Source: Achromobacter sp. MFA1 R4
GTDB lineage: Bacteria; Pseudomonadota; Gammaproteobacteria; Burkholderiales; Burkholderiaceae_B
DNA length: 64,000 nucleotides
Assembly: GCF_900156745.1 (NCBI RefSeq)
Contig: NZ_LT707065.1
Span: forward strand, 558,001-622,000
Reading direction: 5' to 3'
Shown: one piece after another, positions 35,353 to 46,365 of the stretch
How the letters are laid out: each line of letters starts with the position of its first letter
Numbering within the stretch: position 1 is the first letter of the stretch
Notes under the pieces: model-generated
Databases searched by the model: none
Told to the model about the DNA's origin: nothing
The model's input: the letters and a program-made list of their open reading frames with translations, nothing else
Position numbers and translations under genes: made by a program

Positions 35353-37478
35353 GGGCTCACCCTCAACCGGCCACAGGGGCAATGCTCAAGAGGACACGTG
35401 CCGTCGCTGCGCATGGCGCACAAACTGTTGAGCGCGCGTCCTTGCTCTGCAACGCCTTTGATGCTCAGTTGGTTGCCTGAACCACCGCTCTGACTTATTG
35501 GCCCCTTCAGCTGTATGGCGATAGCTTCCAAAGTGATGCCGCCACTATCGATGGTGATCGTCCCCCCGGGGCCTTTAATGACGATGTTTTCGCTGGCCTG
35601 CAAATCGTACTTAAGCGTCTTGCGCTCGATGCTTTTTCCGGCAGCAAGCTGATGGTGTCCCCGTACGGTGAACGCCACGTGGCCGCCCACATCGATCAGG
35701 TGGTTCGCCATGGTCTTGTCGATCCGATGGTTCCCCACCTCTTCGATTCGATCCTTGGCCGTGCGGATGACGTGATTGCGGCCGATGTCCAGAAAGTCGT
35801 CCTGTGTGACGCTGTGCCGCCTGTCATTGCCGATGGTGACATGCTCGTCATTGCCCACCGTTTCCTTGCGGTCGTGGCCGATGGCGATGGTCTCGTCGTG
35901 CTGGACCTGTTCGCTGCGGTCATTGCCGATGAAGGTGGATTCGTTGTGGTTGACGTGGATGTTCTGGTCCTTCTGCGCATGGACGTAGATTTCTTCCCGA
36001 TCCAGCTCATCCTCGAAGCGCAGCTCGTTGTAGCCATCGCCCTTGTGCGATTTGCTCCTGATCGTCATCCGCGTCTTGTGCAGCGGCAATTCGTAGGGCG
36101 GCAGGTTGATCGCGCGATAAGTGCGTCCGGTGATGATGGGCTGATCGCAGTCGCCATCCAGGAAATCGACGATCACTTCCTGGCCGATGCGCGGGATGGC
36201 CATGTGGCCCCAGGCCGCGCCCGCCCAGTTCTGCGAGACGCGGATCCAGCAGGAGCTGTGTTCGTCATTGCGGCCCAATCGGTCCCAGGGGAATTGGACC
36301 TTCACGCGACCGTAGGCGTCGCAGTAGATTTCTTCGTTGGCAGGTCCCACGACCGAGGCGATCTGCGGGCCGTCGATGCGGGGTTTAAGGGCTGGTTCCG
36401 GCTTCCAGTCCACCTTGTCCGGCACGATGTCGGCGGTGTAGCGGTATTAGGTGCCTTGCGCGGCGTCGGCACCGTCTTCCTGCTGGCTCGTGTGCTGGAT
36501 GCCGTGGTGCTGCATGCGCACGGGGCGCCAACCGTGGTTCCAGTCTTCGCGCGGGTGGCCGGTCAGGTCGAACGCCACGCCGGGAATGAGGCGCGGGTCG
36601 TCACCTTCGACGCGGGCCATGCGGGCGTCGCGCCGTAGACCGAGGAGGCGGCTGTGGGTGAAGGGTTTGCCGGCTTCGTCGCGTTTGTAGCGGCCGGGGT
36701 AGTCGTAGCGTTCGTAGCGGGCGTCCTGGTGATCCAGTTCGCGCGCTAACGCCGAATGCTCCTGGTCGTATTGCGGGTGGGTGTAGGTGTAGTCGCGCTG
36801 CGTCTGGCGGGCGGTGCGCACGTGTTCGGCGTACGTGAATCGGCGCAGTGCGGGCTCGGGCTGGTCTCCACCTGGTGTGGGGTTGTAGATGACCGGGCCG
36901 CCATCGATCGCGCCGTGGACGTAGATGCGATCTCCGTGGATCAGGCGGTGGCCCTTGTCGGTGTGAGCAAAACGGTAGAAGAATCCTTCCTCTGCCGCGA
37001 GCCGGTCGAGGAACTGCAGGTCCGTGTCGCCGGCTTGGACACAGTATTCTCGTGGGAGGTGTTCGTGGGTGGTGACCTGTTCATAGTCCGTGATGCCGTG
37101 GGATTTGATGACCTGATCCAGGATCTCCGGCACCGACTGCTGCTGGAAGATGCGCCAGTCGGAGCACAGCGACGCGCGCGCCAGCGCCGGTTCCACCACG
37201 GCGCGGTAGCGGGTGCGCCGGAAACCGGTGTCGCCCTGTTCAAAGCTGGTGACGATGCCGTGTACGTGGCGCACAGGCACATCACCGCGCCAGATCGTGA
37301 AGAGCGCAGGCTGGTCCAGCAGCGCGCCAAAGTCCACGGCCGCATCGAAGCTGGACAACGCCACGCGCAAAAGAAAGGTCTCGGACAGCGCTTCATCCAG
37401 CGTGAACTCGATGACGTCGAAGTCCACGTCGGCGGCCGCCGGCGAGAACGTGAATCGCAGATCGGATAAACGGGTCAT
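35349..37478 (-). pseudogene. vgrG: VgrG spike protein gene interrupted by an in-frame TAA
   Basis: One reading frame of 710 codons encodes a complete VgrG. An N-terminal gp27-like half comes first (SDLRFTFSPAAADVDFDV, FFYRFAHTDKGH). The OB-fold is [25 protein letters not shown], followed by a beta-helical needle with GND/GHD repeats. Codon 344 (36,447-36,449) is TAA, between QGT and [12 protein letters not shown], exactly at the junction of the two halves. The second half could restart only at GTG 36425, which lacks a Shine-Dalgarno. As read, the spike would lack its needle. The C-terminus has an unusual cysteine cluster (CPLEHCPC). A sequencing error or readthrough cannot be excluded. Confidence 0.88.
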
Positions 37479-37491
37479 CTCGGTATCCTGC

Positions 37492-37526
37492 GCAGCCGCA
37501 ACGTTGCGAGCAATCGTTGCGGCTGC
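37492..37526 (-). promoter_or_regulatory. Stable hairpin between hcp and vgrG
   Basis: A perfect 12-bp inverted repeat (GCAGCCGCAACG / CGTTGCGGCTGC) is extended by three further pairs towards a small loop. It ends 13 bases before the vgrG start codon, with the AGGATA Shine-Dalgarno between. No T-run follows, so it looks like an mRNA-processing, stability or attenuation element rather than a simple terminator. Confidence 0.6.
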
Positions 37527-37635
37527 CGATGGTCAAGAAGAAGACGGAATCACCGCTGGCGGCGACTCCGAGGGCTGGATTGAGCGACGCGCCAGGAGGT
37601 GCCGTAGCGCGGCGAACCGTCCTGGCTCACCCCGC

Positions 37636-38154
37636 TCAGCTCTCCAGCGGCTTGCGCCAGTCGTCCGAGGCTTCCGTGCCCGCGATCGCGTGGGTCCAGG
37701 TGATCTTGCGATACGCCATGGCCACCTTGATGAGCTGCGTGTAGTCGGCGTTGCCCGGGTCCTGCGCGTGCGGCAGGACGCTGGTGATGTCCACGATCGT
37801 GGCGTCTTCCAGTTCGGTGGTGAAGAAGTGTTCCTGCTTGCCGTCGATGGACGTGCGGTACCACTTCACTTCGACCTTGGGCAGCATTTCGCCGGCGGCC
37901 AGGGCCTGGTACATGAGCGGCGTGGCCTTGTTCAGCGCGCTGGTGAAGATGAACGGCTTGTGCACGCGCTGGCCCGAAGGCTGGCCGCTTTGCGGGTCGG
38001 TGGGGGTGTTGACGCGGTGCTCGATCTCTTGGACCAGGATCTGGTCTTCGTGGCCTTCCACGTAGACGTTGCCGACCGAGTCGGCGGTGAAGGCGCCCTG
38101 GGTGATGTTGCCCTGGGTTTTGCCGGTGATGCTGATGTAGGCGGGAGTAGGCAT
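37636..38154 (-). CDS. hcp: Hcp family T6SS tube protein
   Basis: A 172-residue Hcp1-type protein. The start PAYISITGKTQGNITQGAF, the central VHKPFIFTSALNKATPLMYQAL and the TSIDGKQEHFFTTELEDATI stretch are all family hallmarks. Hexameric rings of Hcp form the tube expelled by the contracting sheath. ATG 38154 has AAGGA 8 bases upstream. It is the first gene of this island; no sheath, baseplate or ClpV genes are in the window, so the machine must be encoded elsewhere. Confidence 0.94.
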   Translation of the reverse strand: MPTPAYISITGKTQGNITQGAFTADSVGNVYVEGHEDQILVQEIEHRVNTPTDPQSGQPSGQRVHKPFIFTSALNKATPLMYQALAAGEMLPKVEVKWYRTSIDGKQEHFFTTELEDATIVDITSVLPHAQDPGNADYTQLIKVAMAYRKITWTHAIAGTEASDDWRKPLES

Positions 38155-38357
38155 TGACGGATTCCTTGTCGTCGTGAGGCCCGTTGGGGCCGAAGCATCC
38201 CGAAGGTGGGATGCGGCGACATATGCGAAATCCGTGCCAGGTGGGTCAGCGCGGGAGAAACCCTTGAAGAATCAAAGGGCTACGAGGAATTTGGCGGGAT
38301 GCCATAAGGACTGCCGCAGGGGCAGCGTGACGCAAACCCGGGTTTTGACCGAGAAAT

Positions 38358-38449
38358 CGGGCCAAATTTGGCTCGCCGCGTCATAAGCCCTTGATAACCA
38401 AGCACTTCGAGCGGGCCATTTTTGGCCCGGGCGGGTCAAATCTGGCCCG
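38358..38449. promoter_or_regulatory. Three related 18-bp palindromes upstream of hcp
   Basis: CGGGCCAAATTTGGCTCG (38358-38375), CGGGCCATTTTTGGCCCG (38412-38429) and CGGGTCAAATCTGGCCCG (38432-38449) share the form CGGGYCA-N6-TGGCYCG or very close. The second and third start 20 bases apart, about two helical turns. They lie 204-295 bases before the hcp start and look like binding sites for a dimeric regulator. Confidence 0.55.
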
Positions 38450-38506
38450 CCCCCTATTCAGGCGGACGAGAAACCGTGTGAAGGACTGCCGGGAAAGCAA
38501 TCCCGC

Positions 38507-38540
38507 AAAAAAAGGGCGAGCCCACAGGACTCGCCCTTTT
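38507..38540 (-). terminator. Intrinsic terminator after the aldolase gene
   Basis: An 11-bp stem (AAAAGGGCGAG, 9-base loop, CTCGCCCTTTT) is followed on the reverse strand by a run of seven T. It lies 34 bases beyond the aldolase stop, insulating hcp. Confidence 0.9.
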
Positions 38541-38574
38541 GCCTTGAGCGCCGCCTGCCAGCGGCGCCACGGAC

Positions 38575-39639
38575 TTACTGAACCACCTGGGCCAGCTTGC
38601 CCGACGCGTATTGCGCGGCGACTTCGGTCAGCGGCAGCGGCTTGATCTTGCTGGCGTTGCCGGCCGTGCCGAATTCCGTGTAGCGAGCGACACAGATCGC
38701 CTTGGCGGCGGCGCGGGCCGGCTTGAGGTATTCGCGCGGGTCGAACTTTTCGGGGTTCTCGGCGAAGAAGCGGCGGATGGCGCCGGTCATGGCCAGACGG
38801 ATATCGGTGTCGATATTGATCTTGCGCACGCCGTACTTGATGGCTTCCTGGATTTCCTCGACGGGCACGCCGTAGGTTTCCTTCATGTTGCCGCCGAATT
38901 CGCGGATCTCGGCCAGCAGTTCCTGCGGCACGCTGGAGCTGCCGTGCATCACCAGGTGGGTGTTGGGCAGGCGGGCGTGGATTTCCTTGATGCGGGAGAT
39001 CGACAGGATGTCGCCGGTGGGCTTGCGCGTGAACTTGTAGGCGCCGTGGCTGGTGCCGATGGCGATGGCCAGGGCGTCGAGCTGGGTGCGGCGCACGAAG
39101 TCGGCGGCCTGCTCCGGATCGGTCAGCAGCTGGTCCATGGTCAGCTTGCCGTCGGCGCCGTGGCCGTCTTCCTTGTCGCCTTCCATGGTTTCCAGGGAAC
39201 CCAGGCAGCCCAGTTCGCCTTCGACGGTCACGCCCAGCTTGTGCGCGATGTCCACGACCTTCTTGGTGACTTCGACGTTGTAGTCGTAGTCGGCGATGGT
39301 CTTGCCGTCTTCCTTGAGCGAACCGTCCATCATGACGCTGGAGAAGCCCAGGTCGATGGCGCCTTGGCAGACCTTGGGCGACTGGCCGTGATCCTGGTGC
39401 ATGACCACGGGGATGTGCGGGTAGGACTCAACGGCGGCCTGGATCAGGTACTTCAGGAAGCCTTCGCCCGCGTATTTGCGCGCGCCGGCCGAGGCCTGCA
39501 TGATCACCGGGCTGTCGGTCTCCGCCGCGGCTTCCATGATGGCCTGGACCTGTTCCAGGTTGTTGACGTTGAAAGCCGGAATGCCGTAGCCGTGCTCGGC
39601 GGCGTGGTCGAGCAACTGGCGCATGGAGACTAGGGCCAT
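38575..39639 (-). CDS. fba: Class II fructose-1,6-bisphosphate aldolase
   Basis: A 354-residue zinc-dependent aldolase of the CbbA/Calvin-cycle subtype that splits fructose-1,6-bisphosphate into DHAP and glyceraldehyde-3-phosphate. Visible are [21 protein letters not shown], the zinc-binding [10 protein letters not shown], the [10 protein letters not shown] segment, GTSHGAYKF and the phosphate-binding [10 protein letters not shown] and [17 protein letters not shown] 39639 has a strong AAGGAGG. It stands alone between a terminator and a 208-base upstream gap. Confidence 0.96.
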   Translation of the reverse strand: MALVSMRQLLDHAAEHGYGIPAFNVNNLEQVQAIMEAAAETDSPVIMQASAGARKYAGEGFLKYLIQAAVESYPHIPVVMHQDHGQSPKVCQGAIDLGFSSVMMDGSLKEDGKTIADYDYNVEVTKKVVDIAHKLGVTVEGELGCLGSLETMEGDKEDGHGADGKLTMDQLLTDPEQAADFVRRTQLDALAIAIGTSHGAYKFTRKPTGDILSISRIKEIHARLPNTHLVMHGSSSVPQELLAEIREFGGNMKETYGVPVEEIQEAIKYGVRKINIDTDIRLAMTGAIRRFFAENPEKFDPREYLKPARAAAKAICVARYTEFGTAGNASKIKPLPLTEVAAQYASGKLAQVVQ

Positions 39640-39847
39640 GAGTGGTCCTCCTTAGGTACTGTCTATTGAAAGATGGTTGAAGTCCTGCTGAATGGGGTGA
39701 TTTTACGGGGGAATCGAAGAAAGGTCTTGCAACGGCCGGTATCCTATCCATTCAGACGATGCCGAACGGCGTAGGGCCGGTTGGCAACCTCCGTTGCACG
39801 GCCGATGCGGGGGGGGCCGAACAGCCTGCGCCCCGCCGCCGCGGCCT

Positions 39848-41279
39848 TCAGGCCGCCCTGGGAATGGCGATCCGTCCCGCCCAGGGCTGGGCCGCCTCCA
39901 GTTGGGCCGACAGCGCCAGCACCAGGTCTTCACGTCCGTAGCGGCCGACCACCTGCACGCCCACCGGAAGGCCGGCCTCGGTCCAGACCAGCGGCAGGCT
40001 GGCCGCGGGCTGCCCGGACGCATTGAATGCCGCCGAGAACGTCCCGTAAGTGGCGACCTTGCGGCGGAAGTCCAGGAACGAGCCCTTGTCGGTCGAGAGA
40101 TCGCCAAGCTTCAGGGGAAGCTGCGTGAGCGACGGGGACAGGATGGCGTCGTAGCCCTGCATGTAGCCGTCAAGGATGCGGCCGATGGCGTGGAACCGGT
40201 TCACGCTGGCGATGTAGTGCGCCGCCGGCAGCGTCTTGCCGTATTCATATCCCTCGCGCAGGACGGGTTCCAGGTCGCCGTCGCGCAGCGGCTGGCCGGT
40301 CAGTCCCAGGCGCGTGTCGACCGACAGCACGATATTGCCGGCCAGCACGTTGGCGTGGGCCAGCACGAACGCCTCGTATTCGATGTCCGGCGGCGCGCTG
40401 TCCACCACCTCGTGTCCAAGCTCGCGGCACAGCACGGCCGCCCGCTCCACTGCCGCGACGCATTCGGGCGCCACCGGAATGCCGTTCCAGGCGTCGCGCC
40501 ACAGGGCGATGCGCAGCTTGCGCGGTGATTCGTCCAGGACCTTCAGGTACGAAGCCGGGCCTGAGGGTGCCGTGTAAGGCGCGCCCGGTTCATGGCCGCC
40601 GATGGCGTCCAGCGCCGCGGCCGTGTCGCGCACCGAGCGCGACAGCACGCCGTCCGTCGCCAGGCCGCCCCAGCCTTCGCCGCGGAACGGCCCCATCGGC
40701 ACGCGCCCGCGCGAAACCTTCAGGCCGTAGACGCCACAGGCAGCCGCCGGGATCCGGATCGAGCCGCCGCCGTCGCTGCCATGGGCCAGCGGCACGATCC
40801 CCGCGGCCACCGCCGCGGCCGCACCGCCGCTGGATCCGCCGGACGAGCGGGTCGGATCCCAGGGATTGCGGGTGGGGTCGCCGTTGCGCGCCGCCTCGGT
40901 GGTGGGCGCCATGCAGAATTCCGGCACGGTCGTGCGCGCAAACGGAATCAGGCCGGCGGCCTCGAACCGGTCGGCCAGCGTGGCGTTGCGCGCATAGGCC
41001 GTGTCGTTGAGCAGGCGCGAACCCAGGCTGGACGGAAAGCGCGTGTGCGCCAGGCCGGAATCCTTCAGCAGGAAGGGGATGGCGCCGAACGGCCCCCGCG
41101 GCTGCCAATCCCGCGCCACGTCCAGCGATTCCTCATAGCGCTCGTAGCACAGCGCGTTCATCGCCGGCGCGCGTTCCCGCGCCAGCTTGATGGCGCAGGC
41201 CATCAGGTCTTCGGCGCGGACTTCGCGCCGGGCCAGCAGGCCGGCCAGCGCCAGCCCGTCCAGCAACTGATACTCGGTG

Positions 41280-41287
<8 letters not shown>
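39848..41287 (-). CDS. Amidase signature family protein
   Basis: A 479-residue amidase (GatA/AtzF superfamily). The Ser-cisSer-Lys triad regions are visible: Lys in IPFLLKDSG (about residue 75), the serine-rich [17 protein letters not shown], and the nucleophile in [24 protein letters not shown] 41287 with CAGGAGC upstream overlaps the end of the ABC ATPase gene, so it is the last gene of the peptide-transport operon. It likely hydrolyses an amide that the transporter brings in. The exact substrate is unknown, and a glutamyl-tRNA amidotransferase role is unlikely without GatB/C. Confidence 0.88.
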
Positions 41288-42910
<1,623 letters not shown>

Positions 42911-42911
<1 letters not shown>

Positions 42912-43750
42912 CACGTCGTCCTCCTGCGGGCCAGTTTGGGGTTGAGCGCATCGTTGAGCGCTTCGCCGATCAGGTTGAGCGCCAGCACCGTCATCAGGAT
43001 CGCCACGCCGGGAAACACGCTCATCCACCAGGCGTCGCGCAGCACGCTGCGCGAGGCGCCGATGATGTAGCCCCAGGTCATGGCGTTGGGGTCGCCCAGG
43101 CCGAGGAAGCTCAGCGCCGATTCCAGCAGGATCGAGCTGGCGATCATCAGGGAGCCCGACACAATCACGGGCGACAGGCTGTTGGGCAGGATCTGCGTGA
43201 GGATGATGCGCAGGTTCGACTGCCCGGACAGCATCGCCGCCTGAACGAACTCGCGGTTCTTCAGGCTCATGAATTCGGCGCGGACCAGCCGCGCCAGTGG
43301 CGGCCAGGACACCACGGCAATGGCGAAGATCACCGTGGCCATGTTGGGCGTCAGGATCGCCACCAGCACCACCGCCAGGAAAAAGCTGGGGATGGTCTGG
43401 AACAGTTCGATGAACCCCACGATGGCCTGGTCTACTCGTCCGCCGTAGAACCCGGCCAGCGCGCCGACGGTGATGCCCAGCAGGATCGACACCGCCGTGG
43501 ACACGGCGGCCAGCACCAGCGTGACGCGCGAGCCATAGGCGATGCCCGAGGCGATGTCGCGCCCCAGCGTGTCGGTGCCGAGCAATGCGCCTTCGGACAG
43601 CGGCGGCATGAATGGGCCGTTGATGATGTCCCAGGGACTGTCGGGGAAGATCCAGCTCGCGGTGATGGCCACCAGCGCAACCAGCGCGACCACGATCAGG
43701 CCCATGACGCCGCCCTTGTTGCGGCAGAACGATTGCATGAACGCTTTCAT
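42911..43750 (-). CDS. Peptide ABC transporter permease (DppC family)
   Basis: A 279-residue inner-membrane permease with an N-terminal span, the conserved GTDTLGRDIASGIAYGSRVTL entry to the transport domain, and the EAA-like loop AAMLSGQSNLRIILTQILPN. ATG 43750 overlaps the preceding permease stop (ATGA); the frame is open further upstream but only inside that gene. With the DppB-type protein it forms the membrane channel of the importer. Confidence 0.93.
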
Positions 43751-44724
43751 TTGAGTTCGATCCTGGGATCCGCCACCGTGTAAAGAATGTCGGTGATGAG
43801 GTTGACCACGACCACGATCAGCGAGGCCACGAAGAACACGCCGAGCAGCACGCTGTAGTCGCGCTGGATCAGCGCGTCGAATGCCAGCCGGCCGATACCC
43901 GGCCACGCAAAGACCGTTTCCACCAGGAGCGACCCGCCGATCAGCCCGCCCGCCTGGATGCCGGCATAGGTAATGACGGGCAGCAGCGCGTTACGCAGCA
44001 CGTGGCGCACGATCACCGTGCGTTCGGACAGACCCTTGGCGCGCGCCGTCTTCACGAAGTCCAGCTGGCTGATTTCCAGGATGGACGCGCGGGTCAGCCG
44101 GGCGTAGACCGCCATGTAGAACATGCCCAGTGTGAGCGCCGGCAGCAGCAGATGCTTGGCCACGTCGGCCAGGCGCGCCAGCCCGGTCAGGTTGGCGCCG
44201 ACACTTTCATAGCCGAAGGCCGGCAGCCATTCCAGGTTCACGGAAAAGAGCAGCACCAGCATCAGCCCCACCCAGAACAGCGGCGTGGCGTAGGCCAGCA
44301 TCGACAGGGTCGTGATGACGGTATCGCCCCACTTCCCGACGCGCAGCGCGGCCTGCGTGCCCAGGCTTACCCCCGCCAGCAGCGCAAAGGCGAATGCCGA
44401 CAGGGTCAGCAGCAAGGTGGCCGGCAGGTGCTCCAGGATCAGGCTGGATACCGGCGCCTGCTGGCGATAGGAATACCCCAAGTCGAATGTGGCGACGTTC
44501 TTGAGGTATTGGCCCAACTGCACCGCGATCGGCTTGTCCAGACCAAACTCCTGCCGCAGCTTGGCGATGAACTCGGCGTCCACCGCGCCGGACTGGCCGG
44601 CCAGGATCTCGGCCGGGTCGCCCGGCGCCGCCCGCACCAGGAAGAAGTTAAAGAGCGCGATCATCAGCAGAACCAGGACGCTCTTGACCACCCGGTTCGC
44701 CAGGAACTTGGCGATCTTCTTCAT
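43747..44724 (-). CDS. Peptide ABC transporter permease (DppB family)
   Basis: A 325-residue permease with the DppB-type N-terminal pattern (FFLVRAAPGDPAEILAG), about six spans and the EAA loop ARAKGLSERTVIVRHVLRNALLPV. The start overlaps the binding-protein stop (ATGA), and its stop overlaps the DppC-type start, so the cassette is tightly coupled. Confidence 0.94.
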   Translation of the reverse strand: MKKIAKFLANRVVKSVLVLLMIALFNFFLVRAAPGDPAEILAGQSGAVDAEFIAKLRQEFGLDKPIAVQLGQYLKNVATFDLGYSYRQQAPVSSLILEHLPATLLLTLSAFAFALLAGVSLGTQAALRVGKWGDTVITTLSMLAYATPLFWVGLMLVLLFSVNLEWLPAFGYESVGANLTGLARLADVAKHLLLPALTLGMFYMAVYARLTRASILEISQLDFVKTARAKGLSERTVIVRHVLRNALLPVITYAGIQAGGLIGGSLLVETVFAWPGIGRLAFDALIQRDYSVLLGVFFVASLIVVVVNLITDILYTVADPRIELK

Positions 44725-46325
44725 TCTTTGGACAGCCAGGCGTCGCTCTGCGTGTCGACGACGCCCAGCGCGGTCGTCACGGCGTCATGCACGCGCTTGT
44801 TCAGCAGGGTCGAATAGTTGGTATCGGCGATCCACAGCACGGGCACGTCTTCCACCAGGATGCGCTGCACCTCGCTGTACAGCTTCTGGCGCTCTTCATC
44901 GGTGGCGGCGGTGGCGGCGGCATTGAACAGCGCATCGACCTTGGGGTTGTTGTACTGCGACGTATTGGTGAACATCAGCCCCTTCTTGATGTTGCTGCCC
45001 AGGTACGTGCGCGACACGCCGATCGCCGGATCGCCGTACTGGAACACGCCGTTGGAGCCCATGTCGTAGTCCCAGTTGCCCACGCGGCTGGTCCAGCCGC
45101 CCACGTCGGTGTTCTCCAGCGTCACCGCCACGCCGATCTTGGCCAGGTTCTGCTTGACGTATTCGGCCACGCGGCGCTGCATCTCGCCGTAGGGCAGCGG
45201 AATCAGGCCGACCGAGGCGCGCACGCCCTTGGCGTCGGGCTTCAGGCCCATTTCATCCAGCAGCGCGATGGCCTTCTTGGGATCGTAGGGATAGGACTTG
45301 ACGTTGGAATCGTAGAAGCGCGTGTTGTGATGGATGGGGCCGGTGGCGACCGTGCCCGTGCCGAACATGATCTTGTCGACGATGAACTGGCGGTTGATGC
45401 CGTACATCAGCGCCTGGCGGAAGCGCTTGTCCGAGAACGGCTGGCGGCCGCCGTTCAATTCGATCCACTGCATCGTCGACCAGTATTCGTAGCCCTTGTG
45501 CGTCTGCGCGATGCTGGGCAGCTTGGCCACGCGCGCCACGTCCACGGGCTCGATATCCTGCAGCCAGGCCTGCAGCACCGTGCCCTGCTCCAACGCCACG
45601 CGGCGCGATGCGGAATCGGGGATCACGCGGTAGGTAATCCCGTCGAGGTAGGGACGCCCGTCCTTCCAGTAGTGCTCGTTCTTGACCAGCTCGATGTAGG
45701 AACCGCGCTCCCAGCGCTTGAACTTGAACGGCCCGGTCCCGATCGGCGCGTTGTTGTTCGGATTCTGCCCGATCGGCGTGTCCACGTCGTACAGGTGCTT
45801 GGGCAGGATCGCGCCGCCGCCAATGTCGAAGGCATACAGGAAGGCGGAGTACGGCTGCTTCAGCTTGAAGACCACCGTCTGCGCATCGGGCGCCGAGATT
45901 TCCTGCACGTTCGCCATCAGCGTCCGCGTGCGCGGCGTGTTGGCCAGGATCTTGGTGTAGGTGAACACCACGTCGTCCGACGAGAACGGCTTGCCGTCAT
46001 GCCACTGCACCTTGGGCTGCAGGTGGAAGGTGTAGGTCAGGCGGTCCGCCGAAACTTCCCAGGACTTGGCCAGCCCGGGCTGCGGCTTCAGGTCGAAGGA
46101 ATAGGTCAGCAGGCTTTCAAAGATCTTGCCGGCCACCAGTTGAGTGCTGGCCACCTGTTGCACGGCCACGTTCAGCGTGGGCGGCTCCGGATTGACGATG
46201 GCGGTCAGGATCCCGCCATATTGCGGGGTTTCGGCGGCGTGCGAGGGGGAGACGGCGAAAGGCAGCAAGCTGGCGGCGGCCAGCACGCAGCGCACCAGGG
46301 CGCGGCAGGCACTGAAGGCATTCAT
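44721..46325 (-). CDS. Peptide ABC transporter substrate-binding protein (family 5), paralogue 1
   Basis: An extracellular solute-binding protein of family 5, 534 residues. A signal peptide ends near SPSHAAE, and GGILTAIVNPEPPTLNVAVQQ follows. It captures peptides or other amide/opine-like molecules for the adjacent permeases. It closely resembles the protein encoded at 48,867 over its whole length. ATG 46325 is preferred over an upstream in-frame ATG because it gives a proper signal peptide. It overlaps the next gene by ATGA. Confidence 0.93.
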   Translation of the reverse strand: MNAFSACRALVRCVLAAASLLPFAVSPSHAAETPQYGGILTAIVNPEPPTLNVAVQQVASTQLVAGKIFESLLTYSFDLKPQPGLAKSWEVSADRLTYTFHLQPKVQWHDGKPFSSDDVVFTYTKILANTPRTRTLMANVQEISAPDAQTVVFKLKQPYSAFLYAFDIGGGAILPKHLYDVDTPIGQNPNNNAPIGTGPFKFKRWERGSYIELVKNEHYWKDGRPYLDGITYRVIPDSASRRVALEQGTVLQAWLQDIEPVDVARVAKLPSIAQTHKGYEYWSTMQWIELNGGRQPFSDKRFRQALMYGINRQFIVDKIMFGTGTVATGPIHHNTRFYDSNVKSYPYDPKKAIALLDEMGLKPDAKGVRASVGLIPLPYGEMQRRVAEYVKQNLAKIGVAVTLENTDVGGWTSRVGNWDYDMGSNGVFQYGDPAIGVSRTYLGSNIKKGLMFTNTSQYNNPKVDALFNAAATAATDEERQKLYSEVQRILVEDVPVLWIADTNYSTLLNKRVHDAVTTALGVVDTQSDAWLSKE

Positions 46326-46365
46326 GGCAGGATTTCCCAAGGAAAAGAGAGGATCGCGGATGGAC

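Larger units (their letters stand above)
38155..38574. other. Upstream region of hcp
   Basis: The 420 bases between hcp and the aldolase gene contain no plausible gene. They hold the aldolase terminator at the right end and three similar palindromes in the middle. The bases nearest hcp should contain its promoter, but no clear -35/-10 pair was picked out. Confidence 0.6.

Noticed and set aside
36425..36447. Frameshift as the cause of the split vgrG
   Set aside because: The two halves are in the same frame; the break is a TAA codon, not an indel.
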